Notes: generated by a model not told the origin, from the sequence alone. A stretch of 18,674 nt of DNA from Lishizhenia sp033720595 (GCF_033720595.1 NZ_JAWWCF010000040.1:1-18674), one strand, 5' to 3'. Counted from the first letter of the stretch, positions 7,022 through 14,651 are shown. Numbers and translations: made by a program.

Positions 7022-8713
7022 ATGAAATATTTATTCCTCACCCTTCTCCTGTTTGCTGGTTGGCAAACTAAGGCGAACGAATACCCTGTAGATTCTAAAT
7101 TAAAATCGGTTACGGTTTACACGCAGGGAGCCCAAATTCATAGAACTGCATCCTACAAAATTTCTTCAGGTGTTCATGAAGTAATTATAGAAGGAGTTAG
7201 TCCGAGAATCGATCAAAGAAGTTTACAAATCACAGGAACAGGAAACGTCATCATACTTGATTCTAAGTACGACATCCTCTACCCTCAACCCGATGAAGTA
7301 GAAGATGCTAATGCGCTTCCTTATGCTATTCGAAAAAAAATTGCAGCACTCGAAGATTCAATCTTCACACAACGTTATGTTGTATCAGGACTCAACAATC
7401 AATTGAATGTTATTCAAAGTTCTGAAAACATGATTAAATCCAACCCTATCATGCAAGGGAAAGGAAAGGTTGGAGACAGTTTAGAGTTGTTGCAAAAATC
7501 CTTGAATTACTATCAGAACAAATTGATGGAGTTGAGTAAACTGCGTTTGGAATTAGATCAACAAAAAGCGGAAGAACAACGCTTGCTCAATGAAATGCAG
7601 GCGCGTTTGAGAGAATTACAACAATACAAAAGAAACACAGGTCAAGGAAATCCAAAGCCCAAAGCACCTACACACCGCGTAATCATCACCCTACAAGCGA
7701 AAGCCTACACCCAAGGTACATTAGATATTTCGTACTTAGTAAGTAATGCAGGATGGCAGGCCATGTATGATTTAAGAAGCAGTGCTGATCAAGATAAAAT
7801 CAACTTAAACTACAAAGCACATGTTTACCAAAACACAGGAGTAGATTGGGAAGATGTAAAATTGAATATTTCTACCAACAATCCTTATCAAAACAAAACG
7901 AAGCCAGAACTGAGAGAATGGTATTTAACAAGCTACATTCCTAATTTAAGGAAAGTCCAGGTTCAGAAAAGAGCACCACAACCTGTACAAGAATTAGAAG
8001 AAATTCAAGTCACAGAAGCTTACACCAACAATGCTGACATAGATGACAGTAAGAACTTCGCCTATGCTAGTACAAGTGCCAACTACACCACCGTAGTGGA
8101 ACAAAAAATCAATGTAGAATTCCAAATCGATTTAAAATACAGCATTAAATCGAACAACAAAAAGCACATGGTGCTCATTAAAAATGAGGATATAGATGCG
8201 GACTTTGCTTACTATACCGTTCCAAAATTAGATGAGTCTGTATACCTCGTAGCCAACATTACCAATTTGGATGATTTAAAACTCGTACCAGCCCAAGCTA
8301 ATATTTTCTTTGATGGATCTTATGTTGGAGAAACATATATCAATCCAGGAGTAATGGATGACACCCTTTCTTTGAGTTTAGGTAAAGATCCTAACTTGAT
8401 TGTAGAAAGAAAGTTCTTGAAGAAAAAATACAAAGAGAAAATAATCGGAAACGAAGTTGCCAAAGCAAGTGAGTATGTATTGCGTGTGAAAAACAACAAA
8501 TCAGAAAACATCCGATTAATTATACAAGACCAAATTCCAATTACCCGAAACGAAAACATTGCCATAGAAGTAAATGACATTGGCAAAGGTGATTTGAACG
8601 AACGTACAGGGTTGGTTGAATGGGAAGTAAAAGTTAAATCTGGCGAATTAGTAGAAGTGCCACTGAGTTATACCGTATATCACCCAAAAAATATGCAAAT
8701 CGCGGTGAGGTAA
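7022..8713 (+). CDS. MuiA-family protein (DUF4140/DUF4139)
   Basis: I start it at ATG 7022, giving 563 aa, because the signal peptide MKYLFLTLLLFAGWQTKA follows at once; the frame is open back to 6968 but the extra 18 residues are polar and would bury it. Domain order: signal peptide; DUF4140-type N-domain (about 27-90, with SVTVYTQGAQIHR and GTGNVIILD); a long coiled coil (about 103-205, rich in L, E, Q and K); then DUF4139 (from about 235, LDISYLVSNAGWQAMYDLR, to the end at YHPKNMQIAV). A 45-residue charged linker (311-355, with ELEEIQVTEAY) interrupts DUF4139. The family is named after a mucoidy inhibitor, and the biochemical role is not established. It is a secreted, periplasmic or surface beta-rich protein. 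It lies 71 bp after the Kelch gene and may share its transcript. Confidence 0.88.
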   Translation: MKYLFLTLLLFAGWQTKANEYPVDSKLKSVTVYTQGAQIHRTASYKISSGVHEVIIEGVSPRIDQRSLQITGTGNVIILDSKYDILYPQPDEVEDANALPYAIRKKIAALEDSIFTQRYVVSGLNNQLNVIQSSENMIKSNPIMQGKGKVGDSLELLQKSLNYYQNKLMELSKLRLELDQQKAEEQRLLNEMQARLRELQQYKRNTGQGNPKPKAPTHRVIITLQAKAYTQGTLDISYLVSNAGWQAMYDLRSSADQDKINLNYKAHVYQNTGVDWEDVKLNISTNNPYQNKTKPELREWYLTSYIPNLRKVQVQKRAPQPVQELEEIQVTEAYTNNADIDDSKNFAYASTSANYTTVVEQKINVEFQIDLKYSIKSNNKKHMVLIKNEDIDADFAYYTVPKLDESVYLVANITNLDDLKLVPAQANIFFDGSYVGETYINPGVMDDTLSLSLGKDPNLIVERKFLKKKYKEKIIGNEVAKASEYVLRVKNNKSENIRLIIQDQIPITRNENIAIEVNDIGKGDLNERTGLVEWEVKVKSGELVEVPLSYTVYHPKNMQIAVR

Positions 8714-8730
8714 ATATTTCCCAAAATTCA

Positions 8731-8783
8731 GAAATGTTTACTAGAAAGGTTGTAGCCCTCGGGTTATGACCTTTCGTCATTTC
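8731..8783 (+). other. Long imperfect hairpin after the muiA-like gene
   Basis: GAAAGGT (8744-8750) pairs with ACCTTTC (8769-8775). The stem continues inward through TGTAGCC/GGTTATG (8751-8757/8762-8768, three wobbles) to a CTCG loop, giving 14 continuous pairs. An outer GAAATG/CATTTC pair (8731-8736/8778-8783) closes it across an internal loop. No T-run follows, so it is not a standard terminator. Confidence 0.6.
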
Positions 8784-8848
8784 TGCAATTCACATTATTT
8801 AAGCGGCAGACCAGTTTAAAATAGCAGTACAAATTCCATTGAAAAAAT

Positions 8849-8856
8849 TAACTTTG
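8849..8856 (+). promoter_or_regulatory. Candidate -7 element abutting the VTC gene
   Basis: TAACTTTG fully matches TAnnTTTG and ends only 7 nt before the ATG at 8864. No TTG appears at -33. If used, the transcript would have almost no leader. Confidence 0.42.
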
Positions 8857-8863
8857 AGGGTTC

Positions 8864-9622
8864 ATGAAGGAGGTAGAAGATTTGGTGCAAGAATTTCGTC
8901 CAATTACACTGGAAGAAATGGATACGGTGAAGCTAATGAACCGTGTGGATACCAAGTTTGCCTTTACCCGAGAAGAACTCCACTCCTTACTTCCTAAACT
9001 TCTAAAACACTATCAAATTTTAGAGGTAGATGGTATACGCATACCTACCTACAAGAGTCTCTATTTCGACGATGATAACTTTACTTTTTACAAAGATCAT
9101 CACAATGGAAAAAACAGCAGGTACAAAGTACGTTTTAGAAAATATGTGGAAAGTGACTTGATGTTTCTTGAGGTAAAACATAAGTTTAAAGGGAGGGTGA
9201 AAAAGAAGCGTATACGCGTGGATGATTTCGAAGACCACCTTTCTAAACATTCGCTAAAGTTCGTAAACAAACACGTTGATCACTTGGGAGATGTGGAAGC
9301 CAAAATGTGGAACATTTACCAACGCATCACCCTGGTTAATTTGGATTTGGAAGAGCGTTTAACCTTAGACATCAATCTTCAGTTCAACTGGAAAGATGAA
9401 GTTAAGAAGTTCGATGACCTTGTCATTGCAGAAATCAAGCAAGAAAAAGTGAACCGCAATTCTCCCTTCTTCACGGTGATGAAAGCTATGGGGATTAGAC
9501 CCTATCGTTTGAGCAAGTACTGCATCGGAACAATTGAATTATATTCGCAGAAAAAAATAAAGTACAATCGCTTTAAAGAGAAATTACTAAAATTGAAAAA
9601 AATCAATAATAATGTTGCTTAA
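8864..9622 (+). CDS. VTC-domain protein (polyphosphate polymerase-like)
   Basis: A 252-aa VTC-fold protein covering only the catalytic tunnel domain, related to yeast Vtc4, which makes polyphosphate from ATP. Visible family motifs in order: FRPITLEEM (11-19), NRVDTKFAF (26-34), SLYFDDDNFTFY (65-76), YKVRFRKY (87-94, tunnel arginines), FLEVKHKFKGRVKKKR (101-116), ERLTLDINLQF (164-174), VIAEIKQEK (187-195, likely metal-binding glutamate) and RPYRLSKY (212-219). The basic and acidic residues expected of an active tunnel are present. No SPX domain and no membrane segment are seen. It overlaps the DUF4956 gene by 11 bp; the VTC plus DUF4956 pairing is common in bacteria, so the membrane protein is the probable partner. 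Oddly, AAGGAGGT, a perfect Shine-Dalgarno sequence, lies inside codons 2-4. Confidence 0.88.
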   Translation: MKEVEDLVQEFRPITLEEMDTVKLMNRVDTKFAFTREELHSLLPKLLKHYQILEVDGIRIPTYKSLYFDDDNFTFYKDHHNGKNSRYKVRFRKYVESDLMFLEVKHKFKGRVKKKRIRVDDFEDHLSKHSLKFVNKHVDHLGDVEAKMWNIYQRITLVNLDLEERLTLDINLQFNWKDEVKKFDDLVIAEIKQEKVNRNSPFFTVMKAMGIRPYRLSKYCIGTIELYSQKKIKYNRFKEKLLKLKKINNNVA

Positions 9623-10289
9623 CATATTTTCTAACATATCTGATTTAATGGATCTTCAGATTACCAATAAGGATGTGTACACCCTCATTTTCAGGCTCAT
9701 CATCACCTTGGTTTTCCTTACCATTATTATTCGATTTTTATACTACCCGAAAACCAAGCGAAAAGATTATTTATTCACCTATTACCTTATTGGTTTGGTA
9801 ACCTTCTTCCTTTGTTTTGGTTTAAAAAAGCTAGATATAGACACGGGAATGGGACTTGGTTTATTTGCCATTTTCGGTATCATTAGGTATAGAACCAACC
9901 CGATTGAGATCAAGGAAATGACCTATCTCTTTATCGTGATTGGAGTATCGGTAATCAACTCACTTTCGAGCAAGCAAATTAGTGTAGTAGAGATGAGTAT
10001 TGTTAACGCAACCCTCATTCTATTAACTTATGGATTGGAATACTTGTGGTTACTCAAACACGAAACACGCAAAACAGTTGTCTACGAAAAAATAGAATTA
10101 ATTAAACCAGAAAATGAAGCCTTGATGCTCGCTGATTTAGAAGAGCGAACTGGTTTAAAAATCAATAGATTTGAAATAGGAAAAATAGATTTTTTGAAGG
10201 ATGTAGCAGAAGTGAGAATCTTCTATTTCGATGATGAACAACACATCAGTGATTACAACTCATCTTCTTCAGAAAACGACATCGCATAA
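9612..10289 (+). CDS. DUF4956 membrane protein, partner of the VTC protein
   Basis: A 225-aa integral membrane protein of the DUF4956 family. Hydrophobic segments lie at about 24-43, 53-71, 80-92, 104-117 and 129-147. The signature GLGLFAIFGIIRYRTNPIEI (81-100) holds the family's FxIFxIIRYRT motif. After the last membrane segment, about 75 residues form a soluble domain with a ferredoxin-like pattern (LEERTGLKINRFEIGKID, then AEVRIFYFDD). The start ATG lies inside the end of the VTC gene (11-bp overlap), so translation is coupled. Inference: by analogy with the eukaryotic VTC complex, this protein may form the membrane part through which polyphosphate or its regulation passes. That is unproven. 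It could also start at M13 (MDLQIT), which would remove the overlap. The enoyl-CoA hydratase gene follows after 22 bp. Confidence 0.87.
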   Translation: MLLNIFSNISDLMDLQITNKDVYTLIFRLIITLVFLTIIIRFLYYPKTKRKDYLFTYYLIGLVTFFLCFGLKKLDIDTGMGLGLFAIFGIIRYRTNPIEIKEMTYLFIVIGVSVINSLSSKQISVVEMSIVNATLILLTYGLEYLWLLKHETRKTVVYEKIELIKPENEALMLADLEERTGLKINRFEIGKIDFLKDVAEVRIFYFDDEQHISDYNSSSSENDIA

Positions 10290-10311
10290 ACGAACACGAA
10301 ACAATAATTTT

Positions 10312-11091
10312 ATGAGTTACGAAAACCTTATCGTTGAACAGAAAGGAATGACACAAGTCATTACCATTAACAGACCCAAACAATTAAACGCATTAAACAA
10401 GGCTACGATTCAAGAATTACACGAAGCTTTGGATGCTGCAGATAAAGATGCTCAAACTGGAGTAATCATCTTAACAGGATCTGGAGAGAAATCTTTTGTT
10501 GCTGGAGCGGATATTAAGGAGTTTGCAGATTTTGATCCTGCACAAGGAAAAGAATTAGCGGCTAAAGGTCAGGAAACACTATTTACTTTCTTACAAAACT
10601 TAAGCACACCAGTTATCGCTGCAGTTAACGGTTTTGCCTTAGGTGGAGGTTTAGAATTGGCAATGGCTGCACACATTAGAGTAGCTTCTGACAATGCTAG
10701 AATGGGACTTCCAGAAGTTTCTTTAGGTGTAATTCCAGGATACGGAGGAACACAGCGTTTGGCACAATTGGTTGGTCGTGGTAAAGCAATGGAAATGGTA
10801 ATGACAGCAGGAATGATTGGAGCTGAGGAAGCGCAATCTTGGGGCTTAGTTAACCATGTAACAACACAAGAAGAGTTGATGGCATTAGCCGAAAAAATTG
10901 CTGGTAAAATCTTAAACAATTCAGGAAACGCCATCGCTGCAGCTATCCGCGCTATCAATGCCAACTACGAAGATGGAGTGGATGGGTACGCTAAAGAAGT
11001 AGAAGAATTCGGTAACTGTTTTGGAACTCCAGATTTCAAAGAAGGAACAGGTGCTTTTGTTGAGAAAAGAAAAGCAAACTTTAGATCATAA
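10312..11091 (+). CDS. Enoyl-CoA hydratase
   Basis: Crotonase-family enzyme of 259 aa that hydrates trans-2-enoyl-CoA to 3-hydroxyacyl-CoA in the cytosol. Start is ATG 10312 (MSYENLIVEQKGM). The open frame reaches back to 10231, but that would overlap the previous gene and add 27 non-family residues. Oxyanion-hole motifs are FVAGADIKEF (62-71) and NGFALGGGLELA (106-117). Both catalytic glutamates are present: E115 in GGLELA and E135 in LPEVSLGVIPGYGGTQRL, spaced 20 apart as in rat mitochondrial hydratase (E144/E164). It should therefore be a true hydratase, not an isomerase. Likely roles are fatty-acid oxidation or a short-chain (crotonyl-CoA) hydratase; chain length cannot be read here. The flippase gene follows after 5 bp, so they probably share a transcript despite unrelated functions. 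Confidence 0.92.
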   Translation: MSYENLIVEQKGMTQVITINRPKQLNALNKATIQELHEALDAADKDAQTGVIILTGSGEKSFVAGADIKEFADFDPAQGKELAAKGQETLFTFLQNLSTPVIAAVNGFALGGGLELAMAAHIRVASDNARMGLPEVSLGVIPGYGGTQRLAQLVGRGKAMEMVMTAGMIGAEEAQSWGLVNHVTTQEELMALAEKIAGKILNNSGNAIAAAIRAINANYEDGVDGYAKEVEEFGNCFGTPDFKEGTGAFVEKRKANFRS

Positions 11092-11096
11092 ATTCT

Positions 11097-12539
11097 ATGA
11101 GTGCAATTAAAAAGCTGGTTGGTCAAACTGCCATTTACGGATTATCGAGTATAGTCGGTAGATTGCTCAACTACTTATTGGTTCCACTCTATACGTATAT
11201 TTTTGGATCTGCTACCCAGCATTATGGAGTTGTTTCTGAGCTCTATGCCTGGGTAGCATTTTTAATGGTCTTCCTTACCTTCGGTATGGAAACCACTTAT
11301 TTTAGGTTTTTAAATTCAGAAAAAGACAAGGACAAGGTTTTTAATAATTCTTTTGTGAGTGTATTGCTCATCAATGCAATTATCATAATACCCTTTCTTT
11401 TATTTAGTCAACCTTTGGCCAATGCTATGCTCTATCCAGAGCACGTAGAATACATCATTTTACTTTTACTCATTGTAGCCATTGATGCCATTACGGCTCT
11501 ACCTCTAGCCAAACTTAGAGCAGAAAACAAAGCTTTAAAATTTGCAGGAATACAGTTTTCTTCCATCGGTATTAACATCATTTTCAACCTTATCTTCTTG
11601 CTCGGTTTTTACGATCCAGAATTTCCTGAAGGAGGAATACAAATGATTTTGATGGCGAATTTGTTTGCTTCCTTTGCCAAACTCGTTCTACTCAGAAAGT
11701 CTTTCTTCCGAGTACAATTTCGCTTGGATGGAGCCCTCACCAAACGCATGTTGAAATATGCTTTTCCAATTGCTTTAGCGGGTTTTGCCTTCATCATTAA
11801 TGAAACAATAGATAGAATATTATTGAAGCAATTACTTTACGCCAATACGGGAGATTTGGTCTATGCCGAGGCCCAAGTGGGTATATACAGTGCCTGTTAT
11901 AAGTTAGCCATGTTGGTGACTATATTTCTACAAGCCTACCGATATGCTGCAGAGCCTTTCTTCTTTGCACAAGAAAAGGAGAAAGACAAAAACAAAACCT
12001 ATGTGAAGGTAATGAACTACTTTGTTGCAGCCTTGTGTCTATGCTTCTTAGTGGTGGCACTAAACATAGACATCTTCAAACACTTTATTACCAACTCGGC
12101 TTACCACGTTGGTTTAACGGTTGTTCCCATTTTATTAATGGCGAACATTTTTTCTGGTATATACATCAACCAAAGTATCTGGTATAAGTTAAGTAACCAA
12201 ACCAAATTTGGGGCTTACATTGCCATAGTTGGAGCAGTGGTTACTTTAAGCTTGAACTTTCTATTCATCCCTTCTTACGGTTACATGGCCTGTGCTTGGA
12301 CTACTTTTTCTGTCTACGCTTTACAAATGATAGCCAGTTACGTGTTGGGACAAAAACACTACCCCATACCCTACAACCTCAGAAAATTTGGACTTTACTT
12401 AGGAAGTGCAGCTTTATTTTTCTTTATCACTCAATGGTTAAATTTAGAAAGTGGGGCTTTTCAATTTATCATCTACAACAGCTTCATTCTATTATTCTTG
12501 GGAATCTTCTGGTTCATAGAGCGTCCAAAATTCAGATAG
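11097..12539 (+). CDS. Oligosaccharide flippase (Wzx/MOP family)
   Basis: A 480-aa polytopic inner-membrane protein with about 12-14 hydrophobic segments. The opening KLVGQTAIYGLSSIVGRLLNYLLVPLY is typical of Polysacc_synt flippases, with the first helix containing a serine and a glycine, and the conserved FGMETTYFRF follows at about 62-71. Known family role: moving undecaprenyl-linked saccharides across the inner membrane for lipopolysaccharide, capsule or glycan assembly. The internal loop KEKDKNKTY (294-302) is charged and presumably cytoplasmic. It starts 5 bp after the enoyl-CoA hydratase stop. In related genomes, as I recall, this gene is followed directly by dut; here three other genes intervene. 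A second-site role as a MurJ-like lipid II flippase is less likely from length and opening motif. Confidence 0.9.
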   Translation: MSAIKKLVGQTAIYGLSSIVGRLLNYLLVPLYTYIFGSATQHYGVVSELYAWVAFLMVFLTFGMETTYFRFLNSEKDKDKVFNNSFVSVLLINAIIIIPFLLFSQPLANAMLYPEHVEYIILLLLIVAIDAITALPLAKLRAENKALKFAGIQFSSIGINIIFNLIFLLGFYDPEFPEGGIQMILMANLFASFAKLVLLRKSFFRVQFRLDGALTKRMLKYAFPIALAGFAFIINETIDRILLKQLLYANTGDLVYAEAQVGIYSACYKLAMLVTIFLQAYRYAAEPFFFAQEKEKDKNKTYVKVMNYFVAALCLCFLVVALNIDIFKHFITNSAYHVGLTVVPILLMANIFSGIYINQSIWYKLSNQTKFGAYIAIVGAVVTLSLNFLFIPSYGYMACAWTTFSVYALQMIASYVLGQKHYPIPYNLRKFGLYLGSAALFFFITQWLNLESGAFQFIIYNSFILLFLGIFWFIERPKFR

Positions 12540-12546
12540 CCAGAGA

Positions 12547-12583
12547 AGAAATTAGTATATTCAGACCCTATTAACTAATTTCT
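12547..12583 (+). other. AT-rich inverted repeat after the flippase gene
   Basis: AGAAATTAGT (12547-12556) is the exact reverse complement of ACTAATTTCT (12574-12583), with a 17-nt loop. It lies 7 bp past the flippase stop and 10 bp before the next ATG. It has no T-run and low GC, so it is a poor terminator. It could be a weak processing site or an operator. Confidence 0.4.
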
Positions 12584-12593
12584 AATTAAAATC

Positions 12594-14090
12594 ATGCAAA
12601 AACTACTCACGCTAGGTCTGGTTTCCCTAAGTACCTTTTTCATCAATGCTCAAGCTGTAATAGAGGACAGAATTGAAGTTGAAACCAAAGAAACCTCTGA
12701 TGAAACAATTTCATCTTTTGGAACGGCAGGTTTTGTGTTTTCTAACGAAAAAGTTGAACGTAAAGAAAGAACTTTAAACTTTGACATCTATTCTACAGAT
12801 TTAGAAGTAACCGAGTCTTTCCAAAAAACTATTGATCGTAAATACAGCTATGAGCGTCAGTTTACCGACGATAAAGCTATATATCAAATCCACTTCAACA
12901 AACGTGGTGAATACGAATTTTTCATCCTTGATGTTGAGGAGCAAGAATTAGATCAATTCTCCGGTATGTTACCAGACAAGATGAGTATTCAAGAGATGAA
13001 GGTAATGAATGGAGTTTGTTACCTAAGAGGAATAAGCAAACGTGAAGATTATATTATCAAATTAGATTTAGACTCTCACAAGATGAAGTCTATTCCTATT
13101 CGTATAAAAAACGTAAAATCAAAAAAGATACGCGTGAACAACATGCAGATGTTGGAAGACGCGAATGAAATTCTACTTTCGCTCGACGCAACCATATCTA
13201 AACACGAGAGAGACACTTACCTTTTCCTTATCGACAATGAAGGAGATACCGATTTATTTAAAATCTATTCGACTACAAAAGACAAAGAAAAACTCATTGA
13301 TTACAGTTTTTCTAAAATCGGAGAAGACGCCTATTCTATTTCTGGTACTTATTCTAAACAAAGCACATCTACCTCAGAAGGATTGTTCTTTGGTATTATA
13401 GACAACCAGAAAGTAAAAAGTATCAACTTCTATAACTTCTTAGACTTAGATGATTTCTTGAGCTATTTACCTGAGCGTAAACAAGAAAAAATTGAGAAAA
13501 AGAAATCTAGAAAAAAGAAAAGAGGGAAGGAATTAACCCTTAGTTACAACATTGCTACCCATGATGTTATTAAGAAAGAAGACGGAAGTTTCATTTTTAT
13601 AGGAGAAGCATATTACGCTACTTACAGAACCGTTACAACTGTGAATGCCAACGGAACAACTTCTACTAGACAAGAATTTGACGGATACAGATACACCCAT
13701 GCGGTTATTGCAAAATTCGACTTAAACGGTGACTTAGTTTGGGACAATTGCTTTGAAATGAACCCAGGGTACAAACCCTACCACGTAAAACTTTTCTTAG
13801 AAGTAAATACAGAGGATTCAAATAATTTCTCTATGATGTTTACAACTGGAACTACTATCGTTAGTAAATCTGTTGACTTAGATGAAGGAGATATTACACG
13901 TGAAGTTGAAAGTGAAAAAATTGAACTTAAAGAAAATGAAAAAGTAAAATACTCGAGAACAGAATTAAGCTACTGGTTCGAGGATAATTTCCTACTTTTC
14001 GGTATCCAAAGGATTAAAGACAAAGATGCGCCGCTTGGAAGTAGAAGAAGAACTATCTTTTTCATCAGTAAAGTAAACTACGAGATATGA
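12594..14090 (+). CDS. Secreted protein of unknown function (498 aa)
   Basis: I do not recognise this family. The signal peptide is MQKLLTLGLVSLSTFFINA (1-19), cleaved before QAVIED. The mature protein is beta-rich and charged. Several stretches share the pattern hydrophobic strand, then (I/F)D-N/L-x-G, then strand: YLFLIDNEGDTDLFKIY (209-225), GLFFGIIDNQKVKSINFY (263-280) and HAVIAKFDLNGDLVWDNCF. Such repeats suggest a beta-propeller, which is inference. A lysine-rich block (KIEKKKSRKKKRGK, 299-312) probably forms an exposed loop between blades. There is no T9SS tail and no lipobox, so it should stay in the periplasm. Its stop overlaps the YbjQ start by 4 bp (ATGA), so these two unlike proteins are made together. 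Confidence 0.85.
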   Translation: MQKLLTLGLVSLSTFFINAQAVIEDRIEVETKETSDETISSFGTAGFVFSNEKVERKERTLNFDIYSTDLEVTESFQKTIDRKYSYERQFTDDKAIYQIHFNKRGEYEFFILDVEEQELDQFSGMLPDKMSIQEMKVMNGVCYLRGISKREDYIIKLDLDSHKMKSIPIRIKNVKSKKIRVNNMQMLEDANEILLSLDATISKHERDTYLFLIDNEGDTDLFKIYSTTKDKEKLIDYSFSKIGEDAYSISGTYSKQSTSTSEGLFFGIIDNQKVKSINFYNFLDLDDFLSYLPERKQEKIEKKKSRKKKRGKELTLSYNIATHDVIKKEDGSFIFIGEAYYATYRTVTTVNANGTTSTRQEFDGYRYTHAVIAKFDLNGDLVWDNCFEMNPGYKPYHVKLFLEVNTEDSNNFSMMFTTGTTIVSKSVDLDEGDITREVESEKIELKENEKVKYSRTELSYWFEDNFLLFGIQRIKDKDAPLGSRRRTIFFISKVNYEI

Positions 14091-14401
14091 TAATTACAAC
14101 AACAGAAACAGTTCCAAACAAAGAGATTGAAGCAATATTAGGAGTTGCTCGTGGTAGCACCGTTAGGGCAAGAAATGTGGGAAGAGATATTTTTGCAGGA
14201 CTTAAAAACCTTGTGGGTGGAGAAATTTCCGAATACACAAAGCTCCAAGCTCAAAGTAGAGAGCAAGCCATGCAACGCATGATAGAAGATGCTCAGAGAC
14301 TCAACGCAGACGCAATAGTTAATGTTCGCATTACCACTTCAATGGTTATGCAAGGCGCCTCTGAAATTTTAGCATACGGAACTGCTGTAAAATTTAAGTA
14401 A
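14087..14401 (+). CDS. YbjQ/UPF0145 family protein
   Basis: A 104-aa cytosolic protein of the YbjQ (DUF74, heavy-metal-binding-domain) family. Features: an N-terminal strand with TTTETVPNKEI (4-14), LGVARGSTVRARNVGRDIFA (18-37), GGEISEYTKL (44-53), then helix REQAMQRMIEDAQRLNADAI and the closing AYGTAVKF. Full-length members are about 105 aa, so this is complete. Members form ring-like pentamers in solved structures; the physiological role is unsettled and the metal-binding label is weakly supported. The gene overlaps the preceding 498-aa gene by 4 bp (ATGA), and its TAA shares one base with the ATG of a 44-aa membrane protein. This tight order suggests the three products act together at the inner membrane. 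Confidence 0.92.
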   Translation: MIITTTETVPNKEIEAILGVARGSTVRARNVGRDIFAGLKNLVGGEISEYTKLQAQSREQAMQRMIEDAQRLNADAIVNVRITTSMVMQGASEILAYGTAVKFK

Positions 14402-14535
14402 TGGAACTCCTCTTTACACTTACAACATACTTCCCTTTAATCATGGGAACACTTGTCCTGGTTCTACTTATATACCTCGTTATTCAGCGTGGAAAAGAGA
14501 AAGAAAAGGAAAATTTTGAGGATAGAGATAATTGA
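14401..14535 (+). CDS. 44-aa single-pass membrane protein
   Basis: A short open frame starting MELLFTLTTYFPLIMGTLVL and ending ENFEDRDN, 44 codons plus TGA. Residues 11-28 form one clear membrane helix (FPLIMGTLVLVLLIYLVI) followed by a basic-acidic tail QRGKEKEKENFEDRDN. The positive side is thus the C-terminus, which should lie in the cytoplasm. Its ATG overlaps the ybjQ-like stop by one base (TAATG), and a strong terminator begins 2 bp after its stop, so it exactly fills the space between coupled start and terminator. That fit is the main evidence that it is real. It may tether the YbjQ ring to the membrane; this is speculation. Confidence 0.75.
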   Translation: MELLFTLTTYFPLIMGTLVLVLLIYLVIQRGKEKEKENFEDRDN

Positions 14536-14537
14536 AA

Positions 14538-14565
14538 AAAAGTCCTGCAGCGATGCAGGACTTTT
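14538..14565 (+). terminator. Rho-independent terminator after the 44-aa gene
   Basis: AAAAGTCCTGCA (14538-14549) pairs perfectly with TGCAGGACTTTT (14554-14565) around a GCGA tetraloop. The 12-bp stem has its T-run as the last four bases. The A/T-flanked symmetry means it could also act on the opposite strand. It separates the unknown cassette from dut. Confidence 0.93.
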
Positions 14566-14637
14566 ACGTTTAATAAAAGATGCTCCTTATTCCAGCGCCA
14601 AGCTCCATACAGCCCCGCTTTTTTCGTTTGTTTTCAT

Positions 14638-14645
14638 TACATTTG
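14638..14645 (+). promoter_or_regulatory. Candidate -7 element abutting dut
   Basis: TACATTTG fully matches TAnnTTTG and ends 6 nt before the ATG at 14652, just past a strong terminator where a promoter is required. No TTG is seen at -33. A start site about 4 nt downstream would leave a leader of only 2-3 nt. Confidence 0.5.
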
Positions 14646-14651
14646 CAAACT

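Noticed and set aside
8751..8768. tRNA fragment or phage attachment site in the 8731-8783 hairpin
   Set aside because: No T-arm consensus, no acceptor stem, no integrase gene and no second copy are visible in the window.
10231..10311. 27-codon upstream extension of the enoyl-CoA hydratase
   Set aside because: It overlaps the DUF4956 gene by 59 bp and is low-complexity; family members start at MSYEN-like sequence.
10569..10964. 131-codon open frame on the minus strand inside the enoyl-CoA hydratase gene
   Set aside because: It is fully antisense to a clear crotonase with all catalytic residues. Its composition (Ala, Pro, Ser, Cys) is that of a shadow frame and no motif is seen.
14580..14651. 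24-codon upstream extension of dut
   Set aside because: dUTPases start at the MKVKVI-like strand. The extension covers the -7 promoter element and lacks family residues.
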